Shown here: positions 9,077 through 17,847 of the stretch, piece by piece
How the letters are laid out: the number at the start of each line of letters is the position of its first letter
Numbering within the stretch: position 1 is the stretch's first letter
Source: Cytophagales bacterium
GTDB taxonomy: Bacteria > Bacteroidota > Bacteroidia > Cytophagales > 172606-1
Reading direction: 5' to 3'
DNA length: 64,000 bases
NCBI GenBank assembly: GCA_030446715.1
Contig: JAUJMU010000006.1
Span: forward strand, 1 to 64,000
The notes under the pieces: model-generated
Database searches by the model: none
The model's input: the letters and a program-made list of their open reading frames with translations, nothing else
What the model was told of the DNA's origin: nothing
Made by a program: the position numbers and the translations under genes

Positions 9077-9830
9077 CTACTTCGCGTACCAGTCTTTCAG
9101 CCGCACTTCAATCGCCTTATTCCCTGCGTTGACCTGCTTTTTGAAGCTTTCCACGTCGCTCAGTCCGTTGGGGCCGCGGTAGTGGTACGGGTATACGATT
9201 TCCGGCCTGAAGGCCAGCACACCCTGCGCCGCCTGCTCTACCTCCATGGTGTAGGGCTGGTTCATGCAGACAAAGGCCACGTCAATGTTTTTGAGGGACC
9301 GCATTTCGGGAATGTCTTCAGTATCCCCGGACAAATAAACGTTCTTGCCGCCCATATTGAGCACGTAGCCGTTGCCGCGGTTTTGGGGTGCCGCGAATCA
9401 GGGGCTTCGGGCAGGTTGTACATGGGCACCGCCGTGATTTCTACGCCAGCCTGACTGGTTTTTGCCATTGCCCAGCACCACTACCTTGCCTTTGAAACCC
9501 TTTCCCAGTTTGTCAGCCACGGCCTGCGGAGCCACCAGTGTAGAATTGGTCGTGTTGAGGCTCTCCAGCGTTTTCGGGTCGCAGTGGTCACCGTGGATGT
9601 CGGTGATCAGGATCAGGTCGGGAGCCGGTAGACCCTCGAACAGTTCAGCCCTCCGGCGGGGTCCACGTAGATGGTTTATTGTCCCATGTCAGCACCATGC
9701 TGGCGTGCTGGATAGGCTGAACCGCAACGGGGCCTTTTTTGGTATCAATCCGGTCGGGCGGGGTCCGCTGGGCATTGGCCTGAAGCAGGGTGAAGCAGAG
9801 GAGCAGGGTAAGGATGTGGTTTGTTTTCAT
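9077..9830 (-). CDS. MBL-fold metal-dependent hydrolase (frameshifted)
   Basis: Read through four single-base indels, the gene gives one protein of about 250 residues. It has a signal peptide (about 1-20, ends ANAQ), the DNKTIYVDPAGG strand, the metal motif TDIHGDHCD and a C-terminal part with LSGDTEDIPEM and the late histidine in VYPYHYRGPNG. This pattern is that of UlaG-like zinc hydrolases secreted by Bacteroidota. The breaks lie at 9675-9677 (one base short), 9649-9651 (one base short), 9459-9463 (one base long) and 9381-9384 (one base short), all in homopolymers. Since everything else is conserved, sequence error is more likely than decay. Substrate unknown. Confidence 0.75.
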
Positions 9831-9901
9831 GGGTAGGTAGTTACGGGTTTTGAGATGAGTATCTGGCAGAAAGGGTTTTCGCAGATTAGCGCTGATTTAA
9901 C

Positions 9902-9975
9902 CGCAGATGAAAAGGGAATCAGCATGAAAAATCAGCGCCAATCTGCGCCCTTATCTGCGAAAATCTGCGAGAAAA
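9902..9975. repeat. CGCAGAT intergenic repeat, copy B
   Basis: The second copy of the 74-bp element at 3077-3150, differing at one base. Here it lies between the MBL-fold hydrolase and the end of the beta-lactamase-type gene. The flanks carry further GCAGATT/AATCAGC words. Confidence 0.8.
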
Positions 9976-9995
9976 CTTTAATCAAGAATCGGCCC

Positions 9996-12209
9996 TTAAT
10001 CCGCCTCCGCCACCAGCGTACCACCCGGCAGCATGGCTTCGTAGACCACCGTCTGCACCTTCTGGCGTACCTTGTAGCGGGCCAGTTTGGTATTGTTTAC
10101 GTCAGGATACACGCGGTTAGACAGGAAAATGTACACCAGATCCTGATCGGGGTCAACCCACACGCAGGTACCGGTAAAGCCAGTGTGGCCGAAAGAGTTG
10201 CGCGAGGCAAGTTCCGACACATTTCCCATCGTCCGGGGCAGCGGCCGGTCCCAGCCCAGTCCACGCGGATTGCTGTCCTGATACGTGCGGGTAAAGTAAG
10301 GAATCGTATTTTCGTCAAGGAATTGCCGTCCGCCGTAGTAGCCGTTCTGCAGGTTCATCTGCATCAGCACGGCAAGGTCGTTGGCGGTGCCGAAAAGCCC
10401 GGCGTGTCCGGCCACGCCACCCGCCAGTGCCGCTGACTGGTCGTGCACGGTGCCGCGTACGAGCCGGCCCCGGAAACGGTTATCGAGTTCAGTGGGCGCA
10501 ATGCGGCTTTCGCCGAACTGGCGCAGCGGGTTAAAGGTCAGTTCGTCCAGACCCAGCGGCCGGTAAAAGTGCTGGCTCAGGTATTCGTCCAGCGGCTTTC
10601 TGGCTACGCGTTCAACCAATTGCTGCAGAATGTCGAAGCCAACATCGCTGTACTTGAAGGTATAATGTTTCTGGGCAGGGGGCTTCCTGAGCAGCCGCGA
10701 CTTGATTGTCCAGTGCCAGAGAGAATCCTTCAGGGCAGCAATGCCATAGAGGCCGGGAGCCACCATCAGCGGGTGCCGCTCGTCGGGCTCCACGCTGTAA
10801 AAAGCCGAATCAAGACTGACCGCGTTACGGGTCCGGGTCCAGTGGTCCTGGAAGGCGATGAGGCCCGCCTGGTGCAGCAGCAGGTCCTGAATCCCGATGG
10901 TTTCCTTGTTGGTACCCTTCAGTTCCGGCAGGTAGTCCGAAGCCCTGCGGTTCAGATCCAGTGCGCCTTTTGCGTGCAAAGACATGACCGCCTGCAGGGT
11001 AGCCGCCACCTTGGTTACTGACGCAAGGTCGTACAGAGTATTAGTCGTTACCCGGTAATCGTTTTCATACGTCTGGTAGCCATAGCCTTTTTCAAAAACA
11101 ACCTTGCCTCCTTTGGCAACCAGCACCTGACCGCCCGGCATTACGCTGTCGCGGATGCAGCTTTCCATCATGCGGTCAATGCGCTCCAGCACCGACGACT
11201 GCAAACCGGCTCTTTCGGGCACTGTATAACCCAGCCGCTTCAGCGACGGGGTAGCAATGCCGCTGCCCGCCTGCAGGGAAGCCGTAACCGTTACCGGGAG
11301 TTTGCCCTTGCCCGGTATGGCGCCAAACAGCAGCTGAGGTGCCAGCCGCTGGGTGACGGTATTGTCGTCGTAAGCGCACACCAGGTAATCCAGCCGGTCG
11401 AAATACTTCAGACTGAACGGGGTGCCGAATACCACCAGCGCCACGTTGGTACGGGTACGGAGCCGCTCCAGAAAAGTACGGGCCGGCTGCGGAATACCGT
11501 ATGACTGCAAGGGAGAATCGGAAAGGTCATGCAGGCTCACCACCACTACTTTGTAATCCTTCAGTTTATCCAGCAGTCCGTCGTACACTTCATTTTTGCT
11601 GTTCTTGTCAGGAATGGCAAAGTGCCGGAAACGGGTGTATTTGTCAAGGTGCTCCTGAAAGAGATTGCCCCGCGTCTGACCGATGGCCACGGAGGCGAAC
11701 GTAAGGGTATCCAGTTCCCGGAAAGGAATCAGGTTCTGTTTATTGTGGAGCACCGTCATGGTTTGTTCGTAGTGGGCGTACTCCAGGGCCAGCAGGCGCG
11801 GGTCAGCCGTTTCCCGGGTCAGCAGGGGCATGGGGAGCCGATTGTCCCGCAGTCCCGTCGGTAAAGGTTCCCGGGACGTGTTATCAAAGCCAGCCAAAGC
11901 TGCCGGCCGGAAGGGAATTACAGTTTCGGAGGGCTGCTGTCCCGGAAAAAGCATCTGCCAGAGGAGGTTCTCCGCGCTGAACAAACCGACCGTCTCCTGA
12001 TTGCGGTAAATTTTTGGGGTGGCATCAGGTTGGGCTCCGAAGGTAAAACCCAGCAGCCGGGCAGTCCACCTTTTGCCGGTACCCATAAAATCGGATACGG
12101 CCGTACCCACCTCCTGTTTGAAATGAACAGACAGGAACAGAAAAGTCAAAGGAAGAAGTATAATGGCGGTTTTTCTCAATGCCCTTTTATTCCGGATTTC
12201 CTTGATCAT
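9996..12209 (-). CDS. serine beta-lactamase-type hydrolase fused to a GH3 C-terminal-like domain
   Basis: A 737-residue exported protein. An N-terminal membrane segment (about 13-29) is followed by about 100 residues without clear similarity. Residues about 130-345 resemble the GH3 C-terminal domain (TVLHNKQNLIPFRELDTL, LFGAIPGKGKLPVTV). Residues about 355-730 form a class-C-like serine hydrolase with Ser397 and Lys400 in SVTK, YSD in KYSDVGF as the Tyr motif, and HTG in FGHTGFTG as the KTG equivalent. Related Bacteroidota proteins of about 1000 residues carry a GH3 catalytic domain ahead of this pair; here it is missing. The remaining esterase or D-Ala-peptidase-type activity is expected in the periplasm, perhaps on cell-wall fragments. 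It need not confer drug resistance. Confidence 0.82.
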   Translation of the reverse strand: MIKEIRNKRALRKTAIILLPLTFLFLSVHFKQEVGTAVSDFMGTGKRWTARLLGFTFGAQPDATPKIYRNQETVGLFSAENLLWQMLFPGQQPSETVIPFRPAALAGFDNTSREPLPTGLRDNRLPMPLLTRETADPRLLALEYAHYEQTMTVLHNKQNLIPFRELDTLTFASVAIGQTRGNLFQEHLDKYTRFRHFAIPDKNSKNEVYDGLLDKLKDYKVVVVSLHDLSDSPLQSYGIPQPARTFLERLRTRTNVALVVFGTPFSLKYFDRLDYLVCAYDDNTVTQRLAPQLLFGAIPGKGKLPVTVTASLQAGSGIATPSLKRLGYTVPERAGLQSSVLERIDRMMESCIRDSVMPGGQVLVAKGGKVVFEKGYGYQTYENDYRVTTNTLYDLASVTKVAATLQAVMSLHAKGALDLNRRASDYLPELKGTNKETIGIQDLLLHQAGLIAFQDHWTRTRNAVSLDSAFYSVEPDERHPLMVAPGLYGIAALKDSLWHWTIKSRLLRKPPAQKHYTFKYSDVGFDILQQLVERVARKPLDEYLSQHFYRPLGLDELTFNPLRQFGESRIAPTELDNRFRGRLVRGTVHDQSAALAGGVAGHAGLFGTANDLAVLMQMNLQNGYYGGRQFLDENTIPYFTRTYQDSNPRGLGWDRPLPRTMGNVSELASRNSFGHTGFTGTCVWVDPDQDLVYIFLSNRVYPDVNNTKLARYKVRQKVQTVVYEAMLPGGTLVAEAD

Positions 12210-12304
12210 GCCAATCCTTTTGTTTTAGTCAACCTGTCCTTTAACGGGAAAATACTAAAAAAGGCTACCGGTCCACTTTATTTACATAAACTTCCCCCCT
12301 GCCG

Positions 12305-12694
12305 TCAGTAGCGGCAACTCATTGTTTCAATATTGATTTTGGCTGTAATCCGTTCCCGCCGGTGATACGCCGGAAAAGACATCTTTCCGGATTTCCGGTG
12401 CGCCGTGCATCGCACAGTGATATAAAGTATTTCTTTAGTCATATTTGTGCGTATCTCTATAACGAAGGAACCTGCCTGTGAGTTCGGTTGAGGGTAGTAA
12501 AACAAATATGCTTCCCAGACGCATCGAACACAAACCTGCTGGTTCCTTTTACATCGTATCTACCCGTGAACTGATCTCTCGGATCGAATGCCGGCTCTTC
12601 CTTTCCGCAGCCGGCTGATCCGGAAAGTATCCCCAGCAGTAGAAGAAGGAAAGTAGAGTAACCACTTACTTCCTTTACAATGTACCCGATGCAT
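12305..12694 (-). CDS. small lipoprotein, probably frameshifted
   Basis: A minus-strand frame near 12600 reads STFLLLLLGILSGSAGC, a clear lipoprotein signal with Cys, followed by GKEEPAFDPRDQFTGRYDV. Such short DPRDQF-starting lipoproteins are common in Cytophagales. An ATG at 12694 comes into frame if one A is removed from AAA at 12674-12676. The downstream part (NSQAGSFVIEIRTN to the stop at 12305) joins if one base is added at about 12504-12506. So the likely product is about 130 residues, beta-rich, membrane anchored, and of unknown function. Both breaks are in homopolymers, as in the MBL-fold gene. Without repairs only fragments are translated. Confidence 0.5.
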
Positions 12695-12714
12695 TGAATC
12701 CGTTAATTTGGCCC

Positions 12715-12743
12715 AAAAAAAGCGCGGAGCCTGAGCCCCGCGC
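12715..12743 (-). terminator. terminator of the GMC oxidoreductase gene
   Basis: On the minus strand a GCGCGG / CCGCGC stem is followed by seven T residues. It lies about 40 nt past the oxidoreductase stop codon. Confidence 0.8.
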
Positions 12744-12784
12744 CTATTATATTAATCATCCTTTCCGCTTACCAAAAATTACGG

Positions 12785-14513
12785 CTACAGGTTCCCCTTC
12801 TTCATCTCACCCATCGCAAAATCAGCGGCCCGGGCCGTAAGCGCCATGTAGGTCAGCGACGGGTTCTGGGTGGAGGTGGAAGTCATGCAGGCGCCGTCCG
12901 TCACGAATACGTTTTTGCAGGCGTGCAGCTGGTTCCACTTGTTGAGCAGGGAAGTCTTCGGGCCTTTGCCCATGCGGGCACCACCCATTTCGTGAATGTC
13001 CAGACCCGGATTGCGCTTGTCGTCGCGGGTACGGATGTTGGTAAAACCCGCAGCCGTAAACATTTCGGTAAACTGCTCAAGATAGTCCTTCACCATCTTC
13101 TCGTCGTAAGCCACCGAAATCTTCAGCTGCGGAATGCCGAACGGATCTTTCCGGGTGGTGTCAAGCGCAACATAATTGCTGTCCTTCGGAATGCACGTAA
13201 TTGCTTTGCTTCGGAATGGTTTCGCCCATCATGTGCGAACCAACGCGCCAGCCGCTCATTCTGGGGTTGATCAGACTTTGCTTCAGATCGGCACCAAGGC
13301 CACTCTGGTCGGAGCGGGAAATACGTCCGGCGTTGAATCCGGCGGCGTACCCGCGGAGAAAGCCGGTTTCCTGCTTGTATACATTCCGGAAACGGGGAAT
13401 GTACGGGCTATTGGGCCGGCGGCCTTCAGTCGTTGATTCAAGGTGGCCGTCGTATTCCGCCGAAACGCCCGCCCGGTAGTTGTGGAACGCCACGTACCTG
13501 CCCAGCACCCCGCTGTCGTTGCCAAGGCTGTTGGGGAAGCGGCGGGAAGTGGAGTTGAGCAGGATCAGGTTGGTGTTGAGCGCAGCCGCGTTCACGAAGA
13601 TGATCTTCGCGTAAAACTCGGTCATTTCTTTGGTGCCGGCATCAATCACCCGCACACCGGTGGCTTTGCCTTTCGCTTCATCGTAAATGATCGAATGCAC
13701 GACGGAATTGGCGCGGAGGGTCATTTTGCCCGTTTTAGCCGCCCAGGGTAGGGTAGAAGAGTTGCTGCTGAAGTACCCGCCAAACGGGCAGCCCCTTTCG
13801 CAGATGGTCCGGTGCTGGCACTGGGCCCGCCCCTGCTGCGTGTGGATGGCGTTCGGTTGGGTGATGTGGGCGGCCCGGCCCATGATCACGTGGCGGTCCT
13901 TGTACATACTGGCTACCTTGTCGCGGAAATACGTTTCGGCGCAGTTCCATTCGTGCGGCGGCAGAAACTCCCCGTCGGGCAGTTCCGGCAGACCATCCTT
14001 GTTCCCGGAGATCCCGGCAAACTTCTCCACGTAGCTGTACCAGGGGGCAAGGTCCTTGTAACGGACCGGCCAGTCAACGGCAAAACCGTCGCGGGCGGGG
14101 CCTTCAAAGTCAAAGTCGCTCCACCGCTGGGTCTGGCGGGCCCACATCAGCGATTTACCGCCTACCTGGTAGCCGCGGATCCAGTCAAATGGCTTCTCCT
14201 GCACGTAGGGGTGTTCGTTGTCCTTCACGAAAAACTGGGTAGTGCCTTCGTAGAAAGCGTAGCATTTGCTGATGATGGGATTTTGCCGGCGGACTTCGAG
14301 CGGCAACTGCCCGCGGTGCTCAAACTCCCACGGATTCATCATGGTGGTGGGGTAGTCGGTTACGTGCCTCACGTCGCGGCCGCGTTCGAGCACCAGCGTG
14401 CGGAGGCCTTTGCCGGTCAGTTCCTTGGCGGCCCAGCCACCGCTGATGCCCGATCCGATCACAATGGCGTCGTAGGTTGCTTCTTTTTTGGCATCAATGG
14501 AAAAGTTTGCCAT
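12785..14513 (-). CDS. GMC-family oxidoreductase (frameshifted)
   Basis: An FAD-dependent sugar/alcohol dehydrogenase of about 570 residues. The start at 14513 gives MANFSIDAKKEATYDAIV with the dinucleotide motif VIGSGISGG immediately after. Then come the family motif QVGGKSLMWARQ, a CERGCPFGGYF segment, and at the C-terminus the histidine-containing HEMGGARMG and the TSTSTQNPSLTYMALTARAA end. The frame is broken near 13190 by a 25-bp imperfect tandem duplication (13168-13217); removing one copy joins SHMMGETIPK to DSNYVALDTTRKDPFG. The subunit-3-like gene lies just upstream (14671-15192), and the pair should form a periplasmic dehydrogenase passing electrons to the respiratory chain. It is exported, if at all, through the partner's signal. 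Confidence 0.85.
13168..13217. repeat. 25-bp imperfect tandem duplication inside the GMC gene
   Basis: Positions 13168-13192 and 13193-13217 match at about 20 of 25 bases (shared core TAATTGCT and CTTCGGAAT). The extra 25 bp shift the oxidoreductase frame. The mismatches between the copies look like strain-level variation, which would fit an assembly join as well as a real duplication. Confidence 0.65.
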
Positions 14514-14670
14514 GATTGGGTAAATAAGTAAGAAAACAATTATGAATTCTGAATTTTGAATGAGTATGATCACATACTGTCCGTGAGAGATTTAAATTCA
14601 AAATCCAGAATCTAAAATCTATAATTTGATTCTGATCGGGTAAATATCTGGGGGTAGGATTAAGTAAAGT

Positions 14671-15192
14671 TTATTTGGCGGCTACGGGCACGCAGCCGTG
14701 GTAGCGGCCGGGAATCAGCTCATAGTGGGTCAGGTTGGTCATCACGTATTCAGAGTTCAGGTAACCCCGGATGGTGAGCCCTTTGACCAGTGCAAAAAAT
14801 TCCTTCTTGTCGGGATCCGTGTTTTTCTCCATCTTCAGGAGGATATCCATGCGTTTGGCGGCATCCAGCGTGGCGAATGATTTGCTGAAGGTGCCTTTTG
14901 CCATTCTCTCCACCGCGTCCACGCCCTTTACCAGCTTCTCCTGCACTTTCTCATCGTAGCAGTCGGTTACCATCTTCTGCACAAAGGAGTGAATCCCCAG
15001 TTCTTTGGCCCCGGGAGTATCAGTAGCCGGAATGATGGTTTCAACGATCCCGGCCAGCACGGCGTCCTGCCCGGCCGACAGGTAAGGTGCCGCGGAGGCT
15101 ACCGCAGATTTGTTCCAGCCGCTTGCCCATGCAGGCATACTGACCAGTCCGGCGGCGGCGGCCAGGTTTTTGAGGGCTACTCTTCTTTGCAT
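14671..15192 (-). CDS. gluconate 2-dehydrogenase subunit 3-like protein
   Basis: A 173-residue protein with an N-terminal MQRRVALKNLAAAAGL segment, a Tat-like leader for folded export. The body has the subunit-3 pattern: LAGIVETIIPATDTPGAKE near residues 46-65, then helices ending in RGYLNSEYVMTNLTHYELIP and a final GRYHGCVP. This family accompanies GMC-type dehydrogenases and is thought to carry the catalytic subunit across the membrane and help electron transfer. It is followed 158 bp later by the GMC gene on the same strand, which supports a two-gene operon. The gap carries AT-rich inverted words (ATGAATTCTGAATTTTGAAT) of the kind dispersed in this genome. Confidence 0.85.
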   Translation of the reverse strand: MQRRVALKNLAAAAGLVSMPAWASGWNKSAVASAAPYLSAGQDAVLAGIVETIIPATDTPGAKELGIHSFVQKMVTDCYDEKVQEKLVKGVDAVERMAKGTFSKSFATLDAAKRMDILLKMEKNTDPDKKEFFALVKGLTIRGYLNSEYVMTNLTHYELIPGRYHGCVPVAAK

Positions 15193-15586
15193 GATAAATG
15201 TTGGAGTGGGAATAGCAGGTTGACTAAAAAAGAAGCATTTCGGTCCCTGAAATTACGAAATAAAGCCCAATTTCTTTAATAATACCAGGAAGTATCAGGC
15301 ATTGATAAATTGTTTTCGGTACTAAACCCGGAATTTTATAACTCTCTGACGGCTTTGGGAGGGTGCATTTACCACAGCAATGCGCACCGGCGTGGATAAC
15401 CGGACCACCCGGCTGGCTGCTTCTTTCCGGAATCCGGGAAAAGACCGGGTTTGATTATCCGCCGGAATACACGCTGAATAAAATTATGCACCGGGGGCAG
15501 TCTTTTCCCTTTAGTTATTATCTTTTATCTTTATCAGGCCGCTCCGGACCGGACGCAGTATGCAGGTCTCTCTAAACCACTTCATC

Positions 15587-16279
15587 ATGTCCCAGCTTAT
15601 CCGTCAGCTCCTGACCAACAACCGCGAATGGGTACAGGAAAAACTCGCCCTCGACGCTGATTTCTTCAACCGGCTGGCCGACGGCCAGCACCCGAAGATC
15701 CTCTGGATCGGGTGTTCCGACAGCCGGGTATCTCCCGATCAGCTGACCAAAACCCAGCCCGGCGAAATTTTCGTGCACCGCAACATTGCCAATCTGGTAG
15801 TACAGACCGACATGAACCTGCTCAGTGTGCTGCAGTATTCGGTGGAGGTGCTTAAAGTAGAACACATCATTGTGTGCGGACACTACGGCTGCGGCGGCGT
15901 GAAAGCCGCCCTGGGTACGCACCAGTACGGCCTGATCGACAACTGGCTGCGCCAGATCAAGGACACCATCAACTTCTACTGGGAACTGGTCAGAGACCTC
16001 GGCGAACAGGCCCGCGAAAACCGCATCGTGGAACTGAACGTAACCGAGCAGGTCTATAACCTTGGCAAGACCAACATCGTGCGCAATGCCTGGGAGCAAA
16101 CCGGCAAACCCTCTCTGCACGGCTGGGTGTACGATATCAAAACCGGCCTTGTCAGCGAACAGACGCCAGCCATCAGCAACGACAGCGGCATCGACCAGAT
16201 CTGCAAATACGCCGCCTCTCAGATTAACCTGAAGGTCAGACCTCTCAATCAGCAAACGCCGGTTGACAGTTTGCTATAG
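15587..16279 (+). CDS. beta-class carbonic anhydrase
   Basis: A 230-residue enzyme that interconverts CO2 and bicarbonate in the cytoplasm. Zinc ligands Cys43 (in CSDSR), His99 and Cys102 (HYGCGG) are intact, as is the Asp45/Arg47 dyad. I chose ATG 15587 (MSQLIRQLLTNN), because it begins at the usual first helix; an in-frame ATG at 15560 would add nine residues. The 390 bp upstream (15193-15586) hold no gene I can support. It is a single gene followed by an inverted-repeat element. Confidence 0.95.
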   Translation: MSQLIRQLLTNNREWVQEKLALDADFFNRLADGQHPKILWIGCSDSRVSPDQLTKTQPGEIFVHRNIANLVVQTDMNLLSVLQYSVEVLKVEHIIVCGHYGCGGVKAALGTHQYGLIDNWLRQIKDTINFYWELVRDLGEQARENRIVELNVTEQVYNLGKTNIVRNAWEQTGKPSLHGWVYDIKTGLVSEQTPAISNDSGIDQICKYAASQINLKVRPLNQQTPVDSLL

Positions 16280-16290
16280 AGTTATAGAGT

Positions 16291-16402
16291 TATAGAATTG
16301 TTGGGATATGTTTATATGGTTAAACTGTTGAATTGTTGTCTGACCGGAATCTTACAATGCAACAGATAATAAGCAATTCAGCCATATAACCATCCAGCCA
16401 TG
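16291..16402. repeat. TGTTGAATTGTTG inverted-repeat element (copy 1)
   Basis: Left arm ATATGGTTAAACTGTTGAAT near 16314 and right arm GCAATTCAGCCATATAACC near 16373 are imperfect inverted copies. The right arm runs into the start of the kinase gene. A related element with the same words lies at 48842-48957. Confidence 0.55.
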
Positions 16403-17811
16403 CAACCACCCAATCCCATATCCATGACCCTTCACGATTTAGGTGATATTGAGCTTTTTGCTGATCTGGACGCTGAGGAACTGAGTTGCGAGATACGGGG
16501 CGAAACGGTTCACTACCGGGCCGGAGAAGTCATGTGGCAGGAAGGCGACGAGGCCAGGGCCTTCATGCTGGTACTGGAGGGTGAATTTGAAATTTACCGC
16601 AACATCAAAGGAGAAAGGCTGCACATCAGCATTTTCCGGAAGGGTATGTCGGGCGGCGAACTACGGGCAATGCGCGGGCTCTTACCGACGTAACCCTGTT
16701 CCGGATCGGGGAACAGGACTTCTGGCAGCTGCTGGCCGAGTGCGGTGCGGTGCGGCGCAAAATCCTGAGAAACATGGCCGAAAGGCTGCAGGAAATCAAC
16801 CAGTTGTCTTACCAGCGCGAAAAGCTTATTTCTCTCGGCACCATGGCCGCCGGACTGGCCCACGAACTCAATAACCCGGCCTCGGCGGCAAGGCGGGCTT
16901 CCCAGCGCCTCCGCAGCACCCTCGATGAGTTTGACCAGCATTCGTCTTCCATGCTCAAAAACTTCATTTTCAAGCCGGGCATCGATGTATCGGGGTATCC
17001 GTTTCAGCCCTTGCTGGATAACCGGCGGCTGGAAAACTTCCAGCTGGATTCGCTGGACCGGTCTGACAAGGAAGACGACCTGATCGGCTGGCTGGAAGAG
17101 AGAGGCATTGACGATCCGTTTGACATGGCCTCCGCTTTCGTGGAAGTGGGCTACAACAAGCATCTGCTGGCCAGCTTTTCCGAGAAGCTCCTGCCCGATC
17201 AGGTGGATAATTTTCTGCGGTGGGTACACAAGGAAACAGAGATGCTCCGCCTTGCGCAGGATCTGCAGGAGAGCACTTCGCGTTTGCAGGCGCTGGTAAC
17301 GGCCGTAAAGGAATATTCCTACATGGACCAGGGTTCGCAGGTGCAGGACGTAGACCTGCACCGAAGCCTCGACAACACCATACTGGTACTCAAGCACAAA
17401 TGGAAACACAAAAACATTCAGCTGATCCGGGATTACAGCCCCGGACTGCCCCCCATCCAGGCGTACGGCGGTGAACTCAATCAGGTCTGGACCAACCTCA
17501 TTGACAATGCCATTGACGCGGTGCCCGAAAAAGACGGCCGGATCACGGTCCGCACTTTTCAGGATTTTACCTGCACCACTACTCCCACGGTAGCCGTCGG
17601 GATACAGGACAACGGAACCGGTATCCCCGAAGAGATCCGGAACCGCATTTTCGATCCGTTCTTTACCACCAAAGAACCCGGCAAAGGCACCGGCATCGGC
17701 CTTGAAATCTCGCACCGGATTGTGGTGGGCCAGCACAAAGGCTCCATTGAAGTAGAATCGGCTCCGGGCAATACGCGCTTTACGGTTTATTTACCCGTAT
17801 CCCTCAGCTGA
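16400..17811 (+). CDS. CNB-domain sensor histidine kinase 1 (one frameshift)
   Basis: About 470 residues. Residues about 1-115 are a cyclic-nucleotide-binding-like (CNB) beta-roll (ELFADLDAEEL, YRAGEVMWQEGD, MLVLEGEFEIY). A helical linker and a kinase core follow: the H-box is LAHELNNPAS, the N-box [15 protein letters not shown], and the G-boxes DNGTGIP and GKGTGIGLEI. A single missing base near 16661-16667 (ctacggg) breaks the frame; restoring one C gives GELPGNARALTDVTLFRIG and joins the halves. No transmembrane helix is visible, so it should be cytoplasmic and sense a small ligand or a partner. Start ATG 16400 or 16424. It is a close paralogue of the next gene, 37 bp away, and no response regulator is adjacent. 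Confidence 0.82.
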
Positions 17812-17847
17812 CCCGTAACATTTCTCCACTCACGAATTTACCTCACC

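Noticed and set aside
9996-12209. Antibiotic-resistance beta-lactamase
   Set aside because: The SVTK, YSD and HTG motifs and the GH3-like partner domain place it with large cell-wall-type serine hydrolases of Bacteroidota, not with known resistance enzymes.
15363-15575. Small gene before the carbonic anhydrase
   Set aside because: No conserved features, and its end overlaps the likely promoter of the next gene.
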